Origin: an uncultured Actinomycetes bacterium
GTDB lineage: Bacteria; Actinomycetota; Actinomycetes; Nanopelagicales; Nanopelagicaceae
DNA: 18,723 bases
Assembly: GCA_903822245.1 (NCBI GenBank)
Contig: CAIJOE010000175.1
Span: 1-18,723 of the forward strand
Reading direction: 5' to 3'
Below, in pieces: positions 7,537 through 14,817 of the stretch; position 1 is the first letter of the stretch, and the number at the start of each line of letters is the position of its first letter. Under the pieces are notes generated by a model. That model did not search any database, was not told the origin of the DNA, and was given only the letters and a program-made list of their open reading frames with translations. The translations under genes were made by a program, and so were the position numbers.

Positions 7537-7611
7537 TCCGCCATTGTGTAGTGGCTAGCACATGGGCCTTTGAAGCCCAGGGTCCAGGATCGATACCTGG
7601 TGGCGGAGCCA
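7537..7611 (+). tRNA. tRNA-Gln (anticodon UUG)
   Basis: Complete cloverleaf including an encoded CCA end (7609-7611). Acceptor stem TCCGCCA (7537-7543) pairs fully with TGGCGGA (7601-7607), discriminator G7608. The D arm has GTG/CAC with the GG pair at 7553-7554. Anticodon stem TGGGC/GCCCA (7563-7567, 7575-7579) holds loop CTTTGAA with anticodon TTG at 7570-7572, which reads CAA and by wobble CAG. T stem CCAGG/CCTGG (7584-7588, 7596-7600) encloses loop ATCGATA, in which the usual T54 is A. The weak first pair T-A is a known glutamine identity feature. No terminator separates it from glmU, 65 bp downstream, so the tRNA is probably cut from a joint transcript. Confidence 0.95.
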
Positions 7612-7676
7612 CTGGGAGAAAGTCCCAATCGTTAGGCTCGACTACTAGATCAACTAGGAGAGGCGGGAACGAAAGC

Positions 7677-9113
7677 GTGAATACACAGCTTGATGTAGCG
7701 ATAGTGCTAGCAGCTGGCGAAGGCACGCGGATGAAATCCCAAACTCCAAAGGTTTTGCATTCAATTGCTGGAAAAACAATTATCGCCCACGTTCTAGACC
7801 AAGTAACAGAGCTAAAGGCTAAGCAAGTTCGAGTAGTTGTTGGCCATGGCCGTGAACTAGTTGAACCAGAAATTAAGGCTATTTCGCCAAGTGCAACCAC
7901 TGTCTTCCAGTCAGAAAGAAATGGAACTGGCCACGCGGTGCAATTAGCACTTGCTGATTTAAAGGCAACTGGAACAGTTCTAATTCTTGCCGGTGATACC
8001 CCACTTCTTCGTAGTGAAACATTGGCCGAGTTCCTAGTAGCACACAGTGAAGCTAAGAACTTAGTTTCAGTACTTACCTCCCAACTCCCCGATCCATCAG
8101 GCTATGGCCGAATCGTTAGAGATGAGACTGGCTCGATTGTGGCCATTGTGGAGGAGCGCGATGCTCCTGATGAGATTAAAGAAATTGATGAAATCAATAC
8201 CGGGGTTTACCTATTTGATATTGCTGCCTTGCGTGAAAGTGTGGCAAAACTTAAAAATGATAACTCCCAAGGTGAGCTTTATCTAACTGATGTTATTGCG
8301 CATATAAAGTCTGGAACTGGAAAAGCTGCTGCAATCCTTTCCTTTGATTACACAGAAACTTTAGGGATTAATGATCGCTCACAATTAGCCGAATGCGCTG
8401 CAATTATGCGCGATCGGATTAACGATTCACATATGCGAGCCGGAGTTAGCATTATTGATCCAACCACAACCTGGATTGATTTTGGCGTGAAGATTGCAAA
8501 CGATGTGACTATTTATCCAGGAAGCGCATTATTTGGAAAAACTAGTATTGAGTCTGGCGCGATTATTGGTCCGAGAACTTCATTAAATAATGTAATAGTT
8601 GCTAAAGGTGCATCGGTAATTGAATCTAATTGCACTGACTGTGAAATAGGCGCAGAATCAACGGTTGGACCTTTTACATTCTTACGTGCGGGAACAAAGC
8701 TTGCTGCTAACTCAAAGGCAGGTGCTTATGTTGAAATTAAAAATTCAACAGTTGGCGAAGGCTCCAAAATCCCTCACCTTTCATATGTTGGCGATGCAAC
8801 AATCGGCACTGGTACAAATATTGGCGCAGCCACAGTTTTCGTAAATTATGACGGCGTAGAAAAGCACCGCACCGAGATTGGCAATGAAGTGCGGATCGGA
8901 AGTGACACGATGTTAGTTGCCCCAGTCACAGTTGGGGACGGTGCTTATACGGCGGCAGGCTCAATCATCACCGAAAATGTTCCGGCTGGAGCGATTGGTG
9001 TTGCAAGAGCCAAGCAACGCAATATTCTTGGGTGGGTACTTAGAAAGCGGTCCGGCACAAGATCCGCGCAAGCTGCAGCAAAAGCTGGAGCTACGGAAGA
9101 AAAAGGGAGCTAA
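7677..9113 (+). CDS. glmU: bifunctional UDP-N-acetylglucosamine pyrophosphorylase / glucosamine-1-phosphate N-acetyltransferase
   Basis: A 478-residue cytosolic enzyme that acetylates glucosamine-1-phosphate and then forms UDP-GlcNAc, the precursor of peptidoglycan. The N-terminal uridylyltransferase domain shows VLAAGEGTRMKS (residues 10-21), LILAGDTPLL and EERDA. From about residue 250 the protein is a left-handed beta-helix of hexapeptide repeats with LRAGTKL, KIPHLSYVGDA (H367, the catalytic histidine position), NYDG with following lysine, and GSIITENVPAGAIGVARAKQRN. A short Ala/Lys-rich tail follows. The frame is open upstream through the tRNA gene, but GTG at 7677 fits the family N-terminus and has AGGAGAGG at 7656-7663, a rather long 13-base spacing. 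prs begins 4 bp after the stop. Confidence 0.97.
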   Translation: MNTQLDVAIVLAAGEGTRMKSQTPKVLHSIAGKTIIAHVLDQVTELKAKQVRVVVGHGRELVEPEIKAISPSATTVFQSERNGTGHAVQLALADLKATGTVLILAGDTPLLRSETLAEFLVAHSEAKNLVSVLTSQLPDPSGYGRIVRDETGSIVAIVEERDAPDEIKEIDEINTGVYLFDIAALRESVAKLKNDNSQGELYLTDVIAHIKSGTGKAAAILSFDYTETLGINDRSQLAECAAIMRDRINDSHMRAGVSIIDPTTTWIDFGVKIANDVTIYPGSALFGKTSIESGAIIGPRTSLNNVIVAKGASVIESNCTDCEIGAESTVGPFTFLRAGTKLAANSKAGAYVEIKNSTVGEGSKIPHLSYVGDATIGTGTNIGAATVFVNYDGVEKHRTEIGNEVRIGSDTMLVAPVTVGDGAYTAAGSIITENVPAGAIGVARAKQRNILGWVLRKRSGTRSAQAAAKAGATEEKGS

Positions 9114-9117
9114 GAAA

Positions 9118-10098
9118 ATGAGCGAACTTCGCCTTACTTCTGAAAAGAAACTGCGCATCTTTACCGGTCGCGGTTATCCAGAGTTAGCCGAAGGCGTCGC
9201 TGCTGAACTTGGCATCCCAATCACGCCAACCTCTGCATATGACTTTGCAAATGGTGAAATATTTGTTCGATTCGAAGAGAGTGTTCGCGGAAGTGATGCC
9301 TTCGTAATTCAATCTCACGCAGCTCCTGTAAATAAGCAAATCATGGAGCAATTAATTATGGTTGACGCACTAAAGCGTGCCTCAGCAAAGCGAATAACAG
9401 TTGTTGCTCCGTTTTATGGTTATGCCCGCCAAGATAAGAAGCACCGCGGACGTGAGCCAATCTCTGCAAGATTGATGGCTGACCTATTCAAGGCTGCTGG
9501 AGCGGATCGCCTAATGGTGGTTGATCTTCACACCTCACAAATTCAAGGCTTCTTTGATGGCCCAGTAGATCACCTATTCGCACTGCCACTACTAACAAAT
9601 TATGTTGGATCAAAAGTTGATCGCTCACGTTTAACAATTGTTTCACCAGACTCTGGTCGAGTTCGTGTAGCGGAGCGCTGGTCAGATCTGCTTGGTGGTT
9701 GCCCAATTGCATTTATTCACAAGATGCGAGACCCACGCATTCCTAATGAATCTGTTACCGGCAAGGTAGTTGGCGATGTTAAGGGCCAAACCTGCGTAGT
9801 TATAGATGACATGATTGATACTGCTGGAACCATTACCAAAGCAGTAGACGCGCTTTATTTAGAAGGTGCAAAAGAAGTAATAATTGCAGCAACACATGCG
9901 GTTTTCTCTGGTCCAGCAATCGAACGCCTAAAGGCTTCAAATGTGAGTGAAGTAGTCGTAACCGATACTTTGCCAATCCCAGAAGATGCCCGATTTGAGA
10001 ATTTAACAGTCCTTTCAATTGCCCCGCTACTTGCCCGCGCAATCAAGGAAGTATTTGAAGATGGCTCGGTAACCAGCCTCTTCGACGGTCACAGTTAA
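9118..10098 (+). CDS. prs: ribose-phosphate pyrophosphokinase (PRPP synthetase)
   Basis: A 326-residue class I PRPP synthase: ribose-5-phosphate plus ATP gives PRPP for purine, pyrimidine, histidine, tryptophan and NAD synthesis; in actinobacteria it also feeds the decaprenyl-phospho-arabinose route where present. Landmarks in order: YDFANGEIFVRFEESVRG, the flexible loop YARQDKKHRGREPISARL, DLHTSQIQGFFDGPVDHLFA, the ribose-5-phosphate region SPDSGRVRVAE, and the PRPP-binding VVIDDMIDTAGT (228-238, D230-D231). ATG at 9118 has AGGGAG 8 bp upstream and fits the family N-terminus; a longer reading frame opening inside glmU is not used. Likely co-transcribed with glmU, and the tetR gene follows after 18 bp. 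Confidence 0.97.
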   Translation: MSELRLTSEKKLRIFTGRGYPELAEGVAAELGIPITPTSAYDFANGEIFVRFEESVRGSDAFVIQSHAAPVNKQIMEQLIMVDALKRASAKRITVVAPFYGYARQDKKHRGREPISARLMADLFKAAGADRLMVVDLHTSQIQGFFDGPVDHLFALPLLTNYVGSKVDRSRLTIVSPDSGRVRVAERWSDLLGGCPIAFIHKMRDPRIPNESVTGKVVGDVKGQTCVVIDDMIDTAGTITKAVDALYLEGAKEVIIAATHAVFSGPAIERLKASNVSEVVVTDTLPIPEDARFENLTVLSIAPLLARAIKEVFEDGSVTSLFDGHS

Positions 10099-10116
10099 GA
10101 ATCGGGGGTTAGGCTA

Positions 10117-10719
10117 GTGCAACTCCTTCATCCCACTAAGCGGGCACTTCTTCAAACTGTCGTAGACATGCTTGATACAAATCAGCCAGATCAGATCAAC
10201 AGTGATCAAGTCTTAGAAAATTCTGGCGTTTCAAAAGGTTCGCTTTACCACCACTACAACGATTTTCCAGACCTAATGGAATCGGCTCTTGTGTATCGCT
10301 TTGGCAAATATGTTGATGTGTCAGTCCAAGCTCTTTCTCAAGTAATTAAAAATGCTAAAACCAAAGAGCAATTAATTGAAGGCATAAAACAAGTAACTCG
10401 AGACACCCAATCTTCTAAGATGAAGGAAACAAGATTTAATCGGGTGCGAATTTTGGCAATTGCAGCTAATAATGAGCGGATGAGCAAGAAACTTGGGGTC
10501 GAGCAAGAGCGACTAACCCAAGCTCTGGCAGATTTATTTCGAGAATCAGTTGAACGCGGTTTTGGTGATCCAGCTTTTGACCCAAGAACTATTGGCGTCT
10601 TAGTCCAGGCTTACACAATGGGCAAAGTTGTCGATGACATCACCTCAGTGCACATGGACGAAGAAAAGTGGGTCTATCTAATTGACCGGATCCTGGAGAC
10701 AGTCCTCTTTACAAAGTAG
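10117..10719 (+). CDS. TetR/AcrR-family transcriptional regulator
   Basis: A 200-residue all-helical regulator. The N-terminal DNA-binding domain is clear: the KRALLQTVVDMLDTN helix, then QINSDQVLENSGVSKGSLYHHY (about residues 26-47), a standard TetR helix-turn-helix with the GSLYHHY recognition motif. The following NDFPDLMESAL leads into a C-terminal ligand/dimer domain of no recognised subgroup, so the ligand is unknown. GTG at 10117 has a GGGGG stretch at 10104-10108, 8 bases upstream. It lies 18 bp after prs on the same strand and is probably in its transcript. Inserted between prs and rplY, it faces an inverted repeat that straddles the -35 box of the rplY promoter, a plausible but untested target. 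Confidence 0.88.
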   Translation: MQLLHPTKRALLQTVVDMLDTNQPDQINSDQVLENSGVSKGSLYHHYNDFPDLMESALVYRFGKYVDVSVQALSQVIKNAKTKEQLIEGIKQVTRDTQSSKMKETRFNRVRILAIAANNERMSKKLGVEQERLTQALADLFRESVERGFGDPAFDPRTIGVLVQAYTMGKVVDDITSVHMDEEKWVYLIDRILETVLFTK

Positions 10720-10726
10720 GTTTTAA

Positions 10727-10752
10727 GCGAGGATTTGCCCTTTTAACCTCGC
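10727..10752. repeat. inverted repeat GCGAGG-N14-CCTCGC, candidate operator
   Basis: Perfect 6-bp arms at 10727-10732 and 10747-10752 flank the -35 box (10735-10740) of the rplY promoter. A further GCGAGG occurs at 10779-10784 and a 5/6 inverse copy CCTCGG at 10819-10824. The span of 26 bp and position directly after a tetR gene fit an operator. It is not a terminator, since no T-run follows. Confidence 0.45.
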
Positions 10753-10764
10753 CAAAGTTATGAT
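10735..10764 (+). promoter_or_regulatory. sigma70-type promoter of rplY
   Basis: TTGCCC (10735-10740), 18-bp spacer, TATGAT (10759-10764). The -10 matches consensus at 5 of 6 positions and the -35 at 4 of 6. The predicted start near 10771 gives a leader of about 89 bases before the rplY ATG. Confidence 0.6.
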
Positions 10765-10769
10765 TGCGA

Positions 10770-10859
10770 CTCGTTCCGGCGAGGGATTAATAATCCGTAA
10801 TCGACGGCAGTATTTTCTCCTCGGACGGTTACATTCGTTTTTTATAGAAGGAGAATGAA
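10770..10859 (+). promoter_or_regulatory. structured rplY leader with SD-masking hairpin
   Basis: The Shine-Dalgarno region AGGAGAA (10849-10855) is perfectly complementary over 7 bases to TTCTCCT (10815-10821), so the ribosome site can be sequestered. Upstream small hairpins are CTCG/CGAG (10770-10773 with 10780-10783), GGATT-AAT-AATCC (10784-10796) and CCGT/ACGG (10795-10798 with 10804-10807). CGAGG at 10780-10784 can instead pair with CCTCG at 10819-10823, which would open the anti-SD helix. No known Rfam class is recognised. Confidence 0.45.
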
Positions 10860-11480
10860 ATGGCTGAAATTACAATCACAGGTACTACTCGTACCGAATT
10901 CGGTAAGGGTGCATCACGTCGCGATCGTCGCGCTGGCATGGTTCCTGCGGTTATCTACGGCCACGGTGAAGCGCCAAAGCACGTTGCACTTCCACTACGC
11001 GACCTAGGTGTTGCTCTAAAGAGTGCAAACGTTCTTCTTGACGTTGTTGTTGAAGGAAAGACTCAACTAACACTTCCAAAGTCAGTTACTCGTAATCCAC
11101 TAACTGGAATTCTTTCCCACATTGACTTGGTAATCGTTAACCGCGGAGAGCGCGTTAAAGTTGAAGTTCCTGTCCACACTGTCGGTAAGCACGATGTTGA
11201 TGGAATTCTTGAGCACGTTCACAACACAATTGAAGTTGAAGCAGAAGCAACATCGATTCCATCATTCCTTGAATTGGATGTTGAAGGAATGCTTGCTGGA
11301 AGCTCAAAGGTTGCTGGCGATGTAACACTGCCTGCTGGCATCACTCTAGTTTCTGATGCATCAATGACTGTTGTTCACTTGTCTGAGCGCTCAACTATTG
11401 TTGAAGAGGCTCCTGCTGCTGCTCCTGTTGAAGGTGCTGCTGATGCAGCTGCGCCTGCTGCTGAAGCTGCAAAAGAATAA
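10860..11480 (+). CDS. rplY: 50S ribosomal protein bL25 (general stress protein Ctc type)
   Basis: A 206-residue two-domain bL25. The N-terminal 5S-rRNA-binding domain (about 1-95) shows TRTEFGKGASRRDRRAGMVP, AVIYGHGEAPKHVALP and ILSHIDLVIV. The TL5/CTC domain (about 100-180) contains VKVEVPVHTVGK and LELDVEGMLAGSSKVAGDVTLP. A disordered Ala/Pro/Glu-rich tail closes the protein, as often in actinobacterial L25. Codons are biased to GGT, CGT, GTT and AAG more than in neighbours, as expected for a highly expressed ribosomal gene. Start ATG has a strong AAGGAG 6 bp upstream. It lies in the conserved prs-rplY-pth arrangement; pth follows 20 bp later with no terminator. Regulation is probably through its own promoter and leader. 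Confidence 0.96.
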   Translation: MAEITITGTTRTEFGKGASRRDRRAGMVPAVIYGHGEAPKHVALPLRDLGVALKSANVLLDVVVEGKTQLTLPKSVTRNPLTGILSHIDLVIVNRGERVKVEVPVHTVGKHDVDGILEHVHNTIEVEAEATSIPSFLELDVEGMLAGSSKVAGDVTLPAGITLVSDASMTVVHLSERSTIVEEAPAAAPVEGAADAAAPAAEAAKE

Positions 11481-11500
11481 GTTAATTCAAGTAATTTAAT

Positions 11501-12064
11501 ATGAGCGATGATCGCTGGTTAGTCCTAGGACTAGGTAATCCTGGCGATCAATACTCAAATACTCGTCACAATATTGGCCAGATGGTTATTAACTATCTGG
11601 CCATTAGTACGAAGTTTTCCGCTCACAAATCAAAGACGACCATTGCAGATATTCGAGTAGCTGGCCATCCGGTAGTGCTTGCTAAATCAAATGGCTTTAT
11701 GAATGAAAGCGGTGCGCCAACTAAAGCACTTGCTGACTTTTATAAAGTGACGCCAGCAAACTTGATAGTTATTCACGATGAGCTAGATATTGCCTTTGGT
11801 GAAATCAAGCTAAAGCAAGGTGGCGGGGATGCCGGTCATAATGGTTTGAAATCAATCACCCAGCATTTTGCAGGACCAAATTATTTCCGGGTTCGAATGG
11901 GCATTGGCCGCCCTGATGGACCACAAGATCCAGGGGATTACGTATTAAAGCCTTTTTCTTCTAATGAGAAGAAAGAACTAGAAGATTTTATTTCTAAGGG
12001 CGCAGAAGCAGTTGAGAAGCTAATTGAAAAAGGGCTCGAAGCTACCCAATTAGAGTTTCACTAA
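11501..12064 (+). CDS. pth: peptidyl-tRNA hydrolase
   Basis: A 187-residue enzyme that frees peptides from peptidyl-tRNA dropped by ribosomes, recycling tRNA; normally essential. Catalytic and binding motifs are all present: GLGNPGDQYSNTRHNIG with catalytic H23, SNGFMNESG, VIHDELDIAFG, the GGGDAGHNGLKSI segment and FRVRMGIGRP. Length matches the family. ATG at 11501 is 20 bp after rplY and lacks a clear Shine-Dalgarno, so it may be coupled. Its stop lies only 8 bp from the stop of the convergent ppc, with no intrinsic terminator in between; the two transcripts should overlap or end by another mechanism. Confidence 0.97.
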   Translation: MSDDRWLVLGLGNPGDQYSNTRHNIGQMVINYLAISTKFSAHKSKTTIADIRVAGHPVVLAKSNGFMNESGAPTKALADFYKVTPANLIVIHDELDIAFGEIKLKQGGGDAGHNGLKSITQHFAGPNYFRVRMGIGRPDGPQDPGDYVLKPFSSNEKKELEDFISKGAEAVEKLIEKGLEATQLEFH

Positions 12065-12072
12065 GGGTTAAA

Positions 12073-14712
12073 TCAGCCAGTATTACGAAGGCCAGCAGCA
12101 ACACCATTTATAGTTAAAAGTAGTGCTCGGCTAATAAGGGGATCAACATTTCCTTCATTTCTTACTTTATTTAGCAAAGTAACTTGCAGTAAATGCAACG
12201 GCGAGAGATATGCATCTCGAATTTGCAAAGTTCTTGCCAAGATCGGTTGATCGCCAAGTAGTTCTTTTTTGGAAGTAAGTAAAAGAATTTCAGCCTTTGT
12301 TAGTTCAAATTCTTCTTCAATAGTGTCAAGGAAATGGTGCAGACTTGGGTCAACTAAGGTTTTCACATACTTACGGGCCATAACTAGATCTGTCTTAGCA
12401 AGGGTCATTTCGACATTTGAAATGAAGGTGCGAAAGAAGTGCCAATCGGTAAGCATCTGCTTTAGGACTTCACTTTGACCAGATTCACGTGCTGCTTTAA
12501 GTCCGGAGCCAACACCAAACCACCCAGGAACAATTTGTCGAGATTGGGTCCAACCAAATACCCATGGAATAGCTCTAAGTGAACCAAGGCCGGCAGTTGC
12601 ATCAGGACGCCTTGATGGGCGTGAACCTAAGAAAAGATTTCCTAATTGTTCAACCGGAGTTGAAGCATAGAAATATGCTGGAAGATCTGGGTGATCAACT
12701 AGTGCCCGATAAGCCTTAAATGCGCTTTCACTAATGCTGTCCATTCCAGCACTCCACTTAGCAAGTTCTTCTGGAGTTTGGCGCGGTGCACGGTTTAGAA
12801 CAGTTGCCTCCAAAGCGGCAGCAAGTGAGAGTTCAACATTTTCTCTTGCTAAAGATGGCAGAGCGTACTTGTCACTAATTACTTCACCTTGTTCGGTCAT
12901 CTTTATCTGACCATCAATAGATCCCCATGGCAAAGCAATTAAAGCATCATAAGTAGGGCCGCCACCGCGACCAACAGAACCACCGCGACCGTGGAATAAA
13001 CGCAAAGTAACGCCATGCTTTATAGCGATGTCACGCAATTTGCGCTGGGCTTTATGGATTTCCCATTGTGATGTGGCAATTCCAGCATCTTTATTTGAAT
13101 CTGAATATCCAAGCATTACTTCTTGAACATCCCCGCGAACCTTTACTAACTCACGATACTCCGGGACCGAGAGTAAGTTATCTAAAATTGTGTCAGCCCC
13201 TTGAAGTTCAGCAACAGTTTCTAGCAGTGGGGCATAGCCAATCATTGTGTGAAGCCCAGCGATCTTTCCAAGTTCAACGGCGGCTAAAACATCTTTATGT
13301 GATTTGGTCATCGAAATGATGTAGGTCTCGATAACTTCTGGACCAAACTTCTCGATTAGTTCTTTGATTGCAACAAAGGTATTTAAGGTCTTTGCTGCAC
13401 GCTCATCAATCTTTTCCCGGCCAACAGATACAATTTGTTCTAGTGCATAGTGGTGGGCATCTGAATGCTCTCGGATATCCATCGTGGCATGAGTGATACC
13501 AAAGCTTGAAACCGTGCGAATTATTCGTTCTAAAAGTCCATGGGCAATTAGTTCGCCGCGATGAGCCAAAAGAGATTCCCTCATTAAATTTAAGTCGGCA
13601 AGTAATTGCGCTGTGTTTTTGTAATCTCGGCCTGGCACATGTGGTTCTCCGGCAGCGTGGCGACGCTGAGTTTGAACTAAGCGATGTCGAATTGCAGTGG
13701 CCTTTAAGCGATACGGCTCTTCGATATTTTGGCGACGAAAACGCTCTTCGATTTCTGGCAAGCTCTTTAGATCAGCGGCAACTGAATCAGTAAGTTCCTT
13801 AGAAGCACCTGCAATTCGTGATGAGACTGAAAGTGCTTGGCGTAACTCATCTAATGATCCAGCCATGGCGCGAATGAAGTGACCAACCTGAAGAGTAATT
13901 GCAGACTTTGTAACCTCAGGTGTGATGTTTGGGTTTCCATCCCGGTCACCACCAATCCAAGTTCCAAAACTAAGTGGCCGAGCTGTTGGTGAAACCGTTA
14001 CGTTCACACGTTCTAATTCCCGAGCAAAATCGTCTAATACTTCTGGAATTGTCATTCGGAAAAGATCATCTAAATAGAAAAGAGCATTGGTCGCTTCATC
14101 AAGTGGTTCAGGTTGTCCCAAGCGAAGTTCATCGGTCTGCCAAAGCAGATCTACCATCTCTGAAAGTCGGCGATCACGAGTTTGAGATGCAGGTTGATCG
14201 AGTAGGTCGGCGATTGAATTCATTTTGCTTAAGACTGAACGCCTGGCCGCCTCTGTTGGATGGGCCGTAAATACCGGACGCACCGAGAAGTTATTGATCC
14301 ACTCTTGGATATCAGCATCAGTAAATTCTTTGGTTTCTTTTTGAACTTCAATAATTCGATCTACAGCGCGTGTTAACCAGGATCCGCCGGCATTGCGCTG
14401 GGCAGAGAGAACTCTTGCCCGGTGCACTTGCTCAGCAATATTTGCTAAATTGAAGTAGTTACTAAATGCGCGCACCAAGTCCACGCTTTGATCCACGGTA
14501 AGGGCTTTTAGAATCTCTTCTCCGCCGCCTTCGCGAACGGCTTTACGAACTGCTTCAACTAGGTTTAGAAGTTCATCACCTTCTTGGCGAACAAGTGACT
14601 GTCCTAGCAATTCACCTAACCGACGAACATCACTTCGCAGGCCCGCATCATCTGCCGGCATTAGCGCCTCGACGCTTGCTGGATCGCTAGTTGCTGATGC
14701 TTGTTTGCTCAC
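12073..14712 (-). CDS. ppc: phosphoenolpyruvate carboxylase
   Basis: An 879-residue enzyme that carboxylates phosphoenolpyruvate to oxaloacetate, replenishing the citric acid cycle. Key elements: FTAHPTEAARR with catalytic H151, GTWIGGDRDGNPN (250-262), GYSDSNKDAG (535-544), the glycine-rich loop FHGRGGSVGRGGGPT (573-587), GSRPSRR, FGWTQSR, and the conserved C-terminal NTG. Length fits bacterial PEPC. The first in-frame start, GTG at 14712, has no Shine-Dalgarno. ATG at 14661 (residue 18) has GAGG 5 bases upstream and still leaves the family's first helix LRSDVRRLGELL intact, so it may be the real start. The gene is convergent with pth and divergent from mfd. Confidence 0.97.
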   Translation of the reverse strand: MSKQASATSDPASVEALMPADDAGLRSDVRRLGELLGQSLVRQEGDELLNLVEAVRKAVREGGGEEILKALTVDQSVDLVRAFSNYFNLANIAEQVHRARVLSAQRNAGGSWLTRAVDRIIEVQKETKEFTDADIQEWINNFSVRPVFTAHPTEAARRSVLSKMNSIADLLDQPASQTRDRRLSEMVDLLWQTDELRLGQPEPLDEATNALFYLDDLFRMTIPEVLDDFARELERVNVTVSPTARPLSFGTWIGGDRDGNPNITPEVTKSAITLQVGHFIRAMAGSLDELRQALSVSSRIAGASKELTDSVAADLKSLPEIEERFRRQNIEEPYRLKATAIRHRLVQTQRRHAAGEPHVPGRDYKNTAQLLADLNLMRESLLAHRGELIAHGLLERIIRTVSSFGITHATMDIREHSDAHHYALEQIVSVGREKIDERAAKTLNTFVAIKELIEKFGPEVIETYIISMTKSHKDVLAAVELGKIAGLHTMIGYAPLLETVAELQGADTILDNLLSVPEYRELVKVRGDVQEVMLGYSDSNKDAGIATSQWEIHKAQRKLRDIAIKHGVTLRLFHGRGGSVGRGGGPTYDALIALPWGSIDGQIKMTEQGEVISDKYALPSLARENVELSLAAALEATVLNRAPRQTPEELAKWSAGMDSISESAFKAYRALVDHPDLPAYFYASTPVEQLGNLFLGSRPSRRPDATAGLGSLRAIPWVFGWTQSRQIVPGWFGVGSGLKAARESGQSEVLKQMLTDWHFFRTFISNVEMTLAKTDLVMARKYVKTLVDPSLHHFLDTIEEEFELTKAEILLLTSKKELLGDQPILARTLQIRDAYLSPLHLLQVTLLNKVRNEGNVDPLISRALLLTINGVAAGLRNTG

Positions 14713-14763
14713 TGGCTAATAATTGCAGGTATTCGGCGGTGCCGATCACACATTTTCACGCAC

Positions 14764-14769
14764 TAGAAT
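14764..14769 (+). promoter_or_regulatory. weak candidate -10 box for mfd
   Basis: TAGAAT, 5 of 6 matches to TATAAT, in the 143-bp gap between ppc and mfd. No good -35 is seen at 16-18 bp. If used, transcription would start near 14776 and the transcript would carry the hairpin at 14789-14814 in its leader. Confidence 0.25.
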
Positions 14770-14788
14770 TAAGCCTAAGTATTTAAGC

Positions 14789-14817
14789 ACCCCCGTCCAT
14801 TTTGGATGTGGGGTTTT
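14789..14817 (+). terminator. hairpin plus T-run in the mfd leader (terminator or attenuator)
   Basis: Arm ACCCCCGTCCA (14789-14799) pairs with TGGATGTGGGGT (14803-14814) around a TTT loop: about 11 pairs including one G-U and one bulged T (14809). Four Ts at 14814-14817 follow on the plus strand, and no comparable T-run on the minus strand. It lies 39 bp upstream of the mfd ATG, so it either stops antisense read-through across ppc or attenuates mfd. Confidence 0.55.

Noticed and set aside
7613..7627. Hairpin TGGGA-GAAAG-TCCCA as a tRNA terminator
   Set aside because: Only 5 bp of stem and no T-run; more likely read through into glmU.
7551..7676. In-frame N-terminal extension of glmU running through the tRNA gene
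   Set aside because: It overlaps the tRNA-Gln body, and the GlmU N-terminus is satisfied by the GTG at 7677.
8917..9117. N-terminal extension of prs inside glmU
   Set aside because: The true PRPP synthase begins at ATG 9118 with an AGGGAG ribosome site; the extension is a shadow of the glmU hexapeptide region.
9833..10046. Leu-rich minus-strand open frames inside prs
   Set aside because: They are low-complexity shadows opposite conserved codons, with no independent evidence.
11400..11475. Repeated GCT-rich stretch at the end of rplY as a tandem repeat
   Set aside because: It is the usual Ala/Pro/Glu-rich disordered tail of actinobacterial bL25, not a DNA repeat element.
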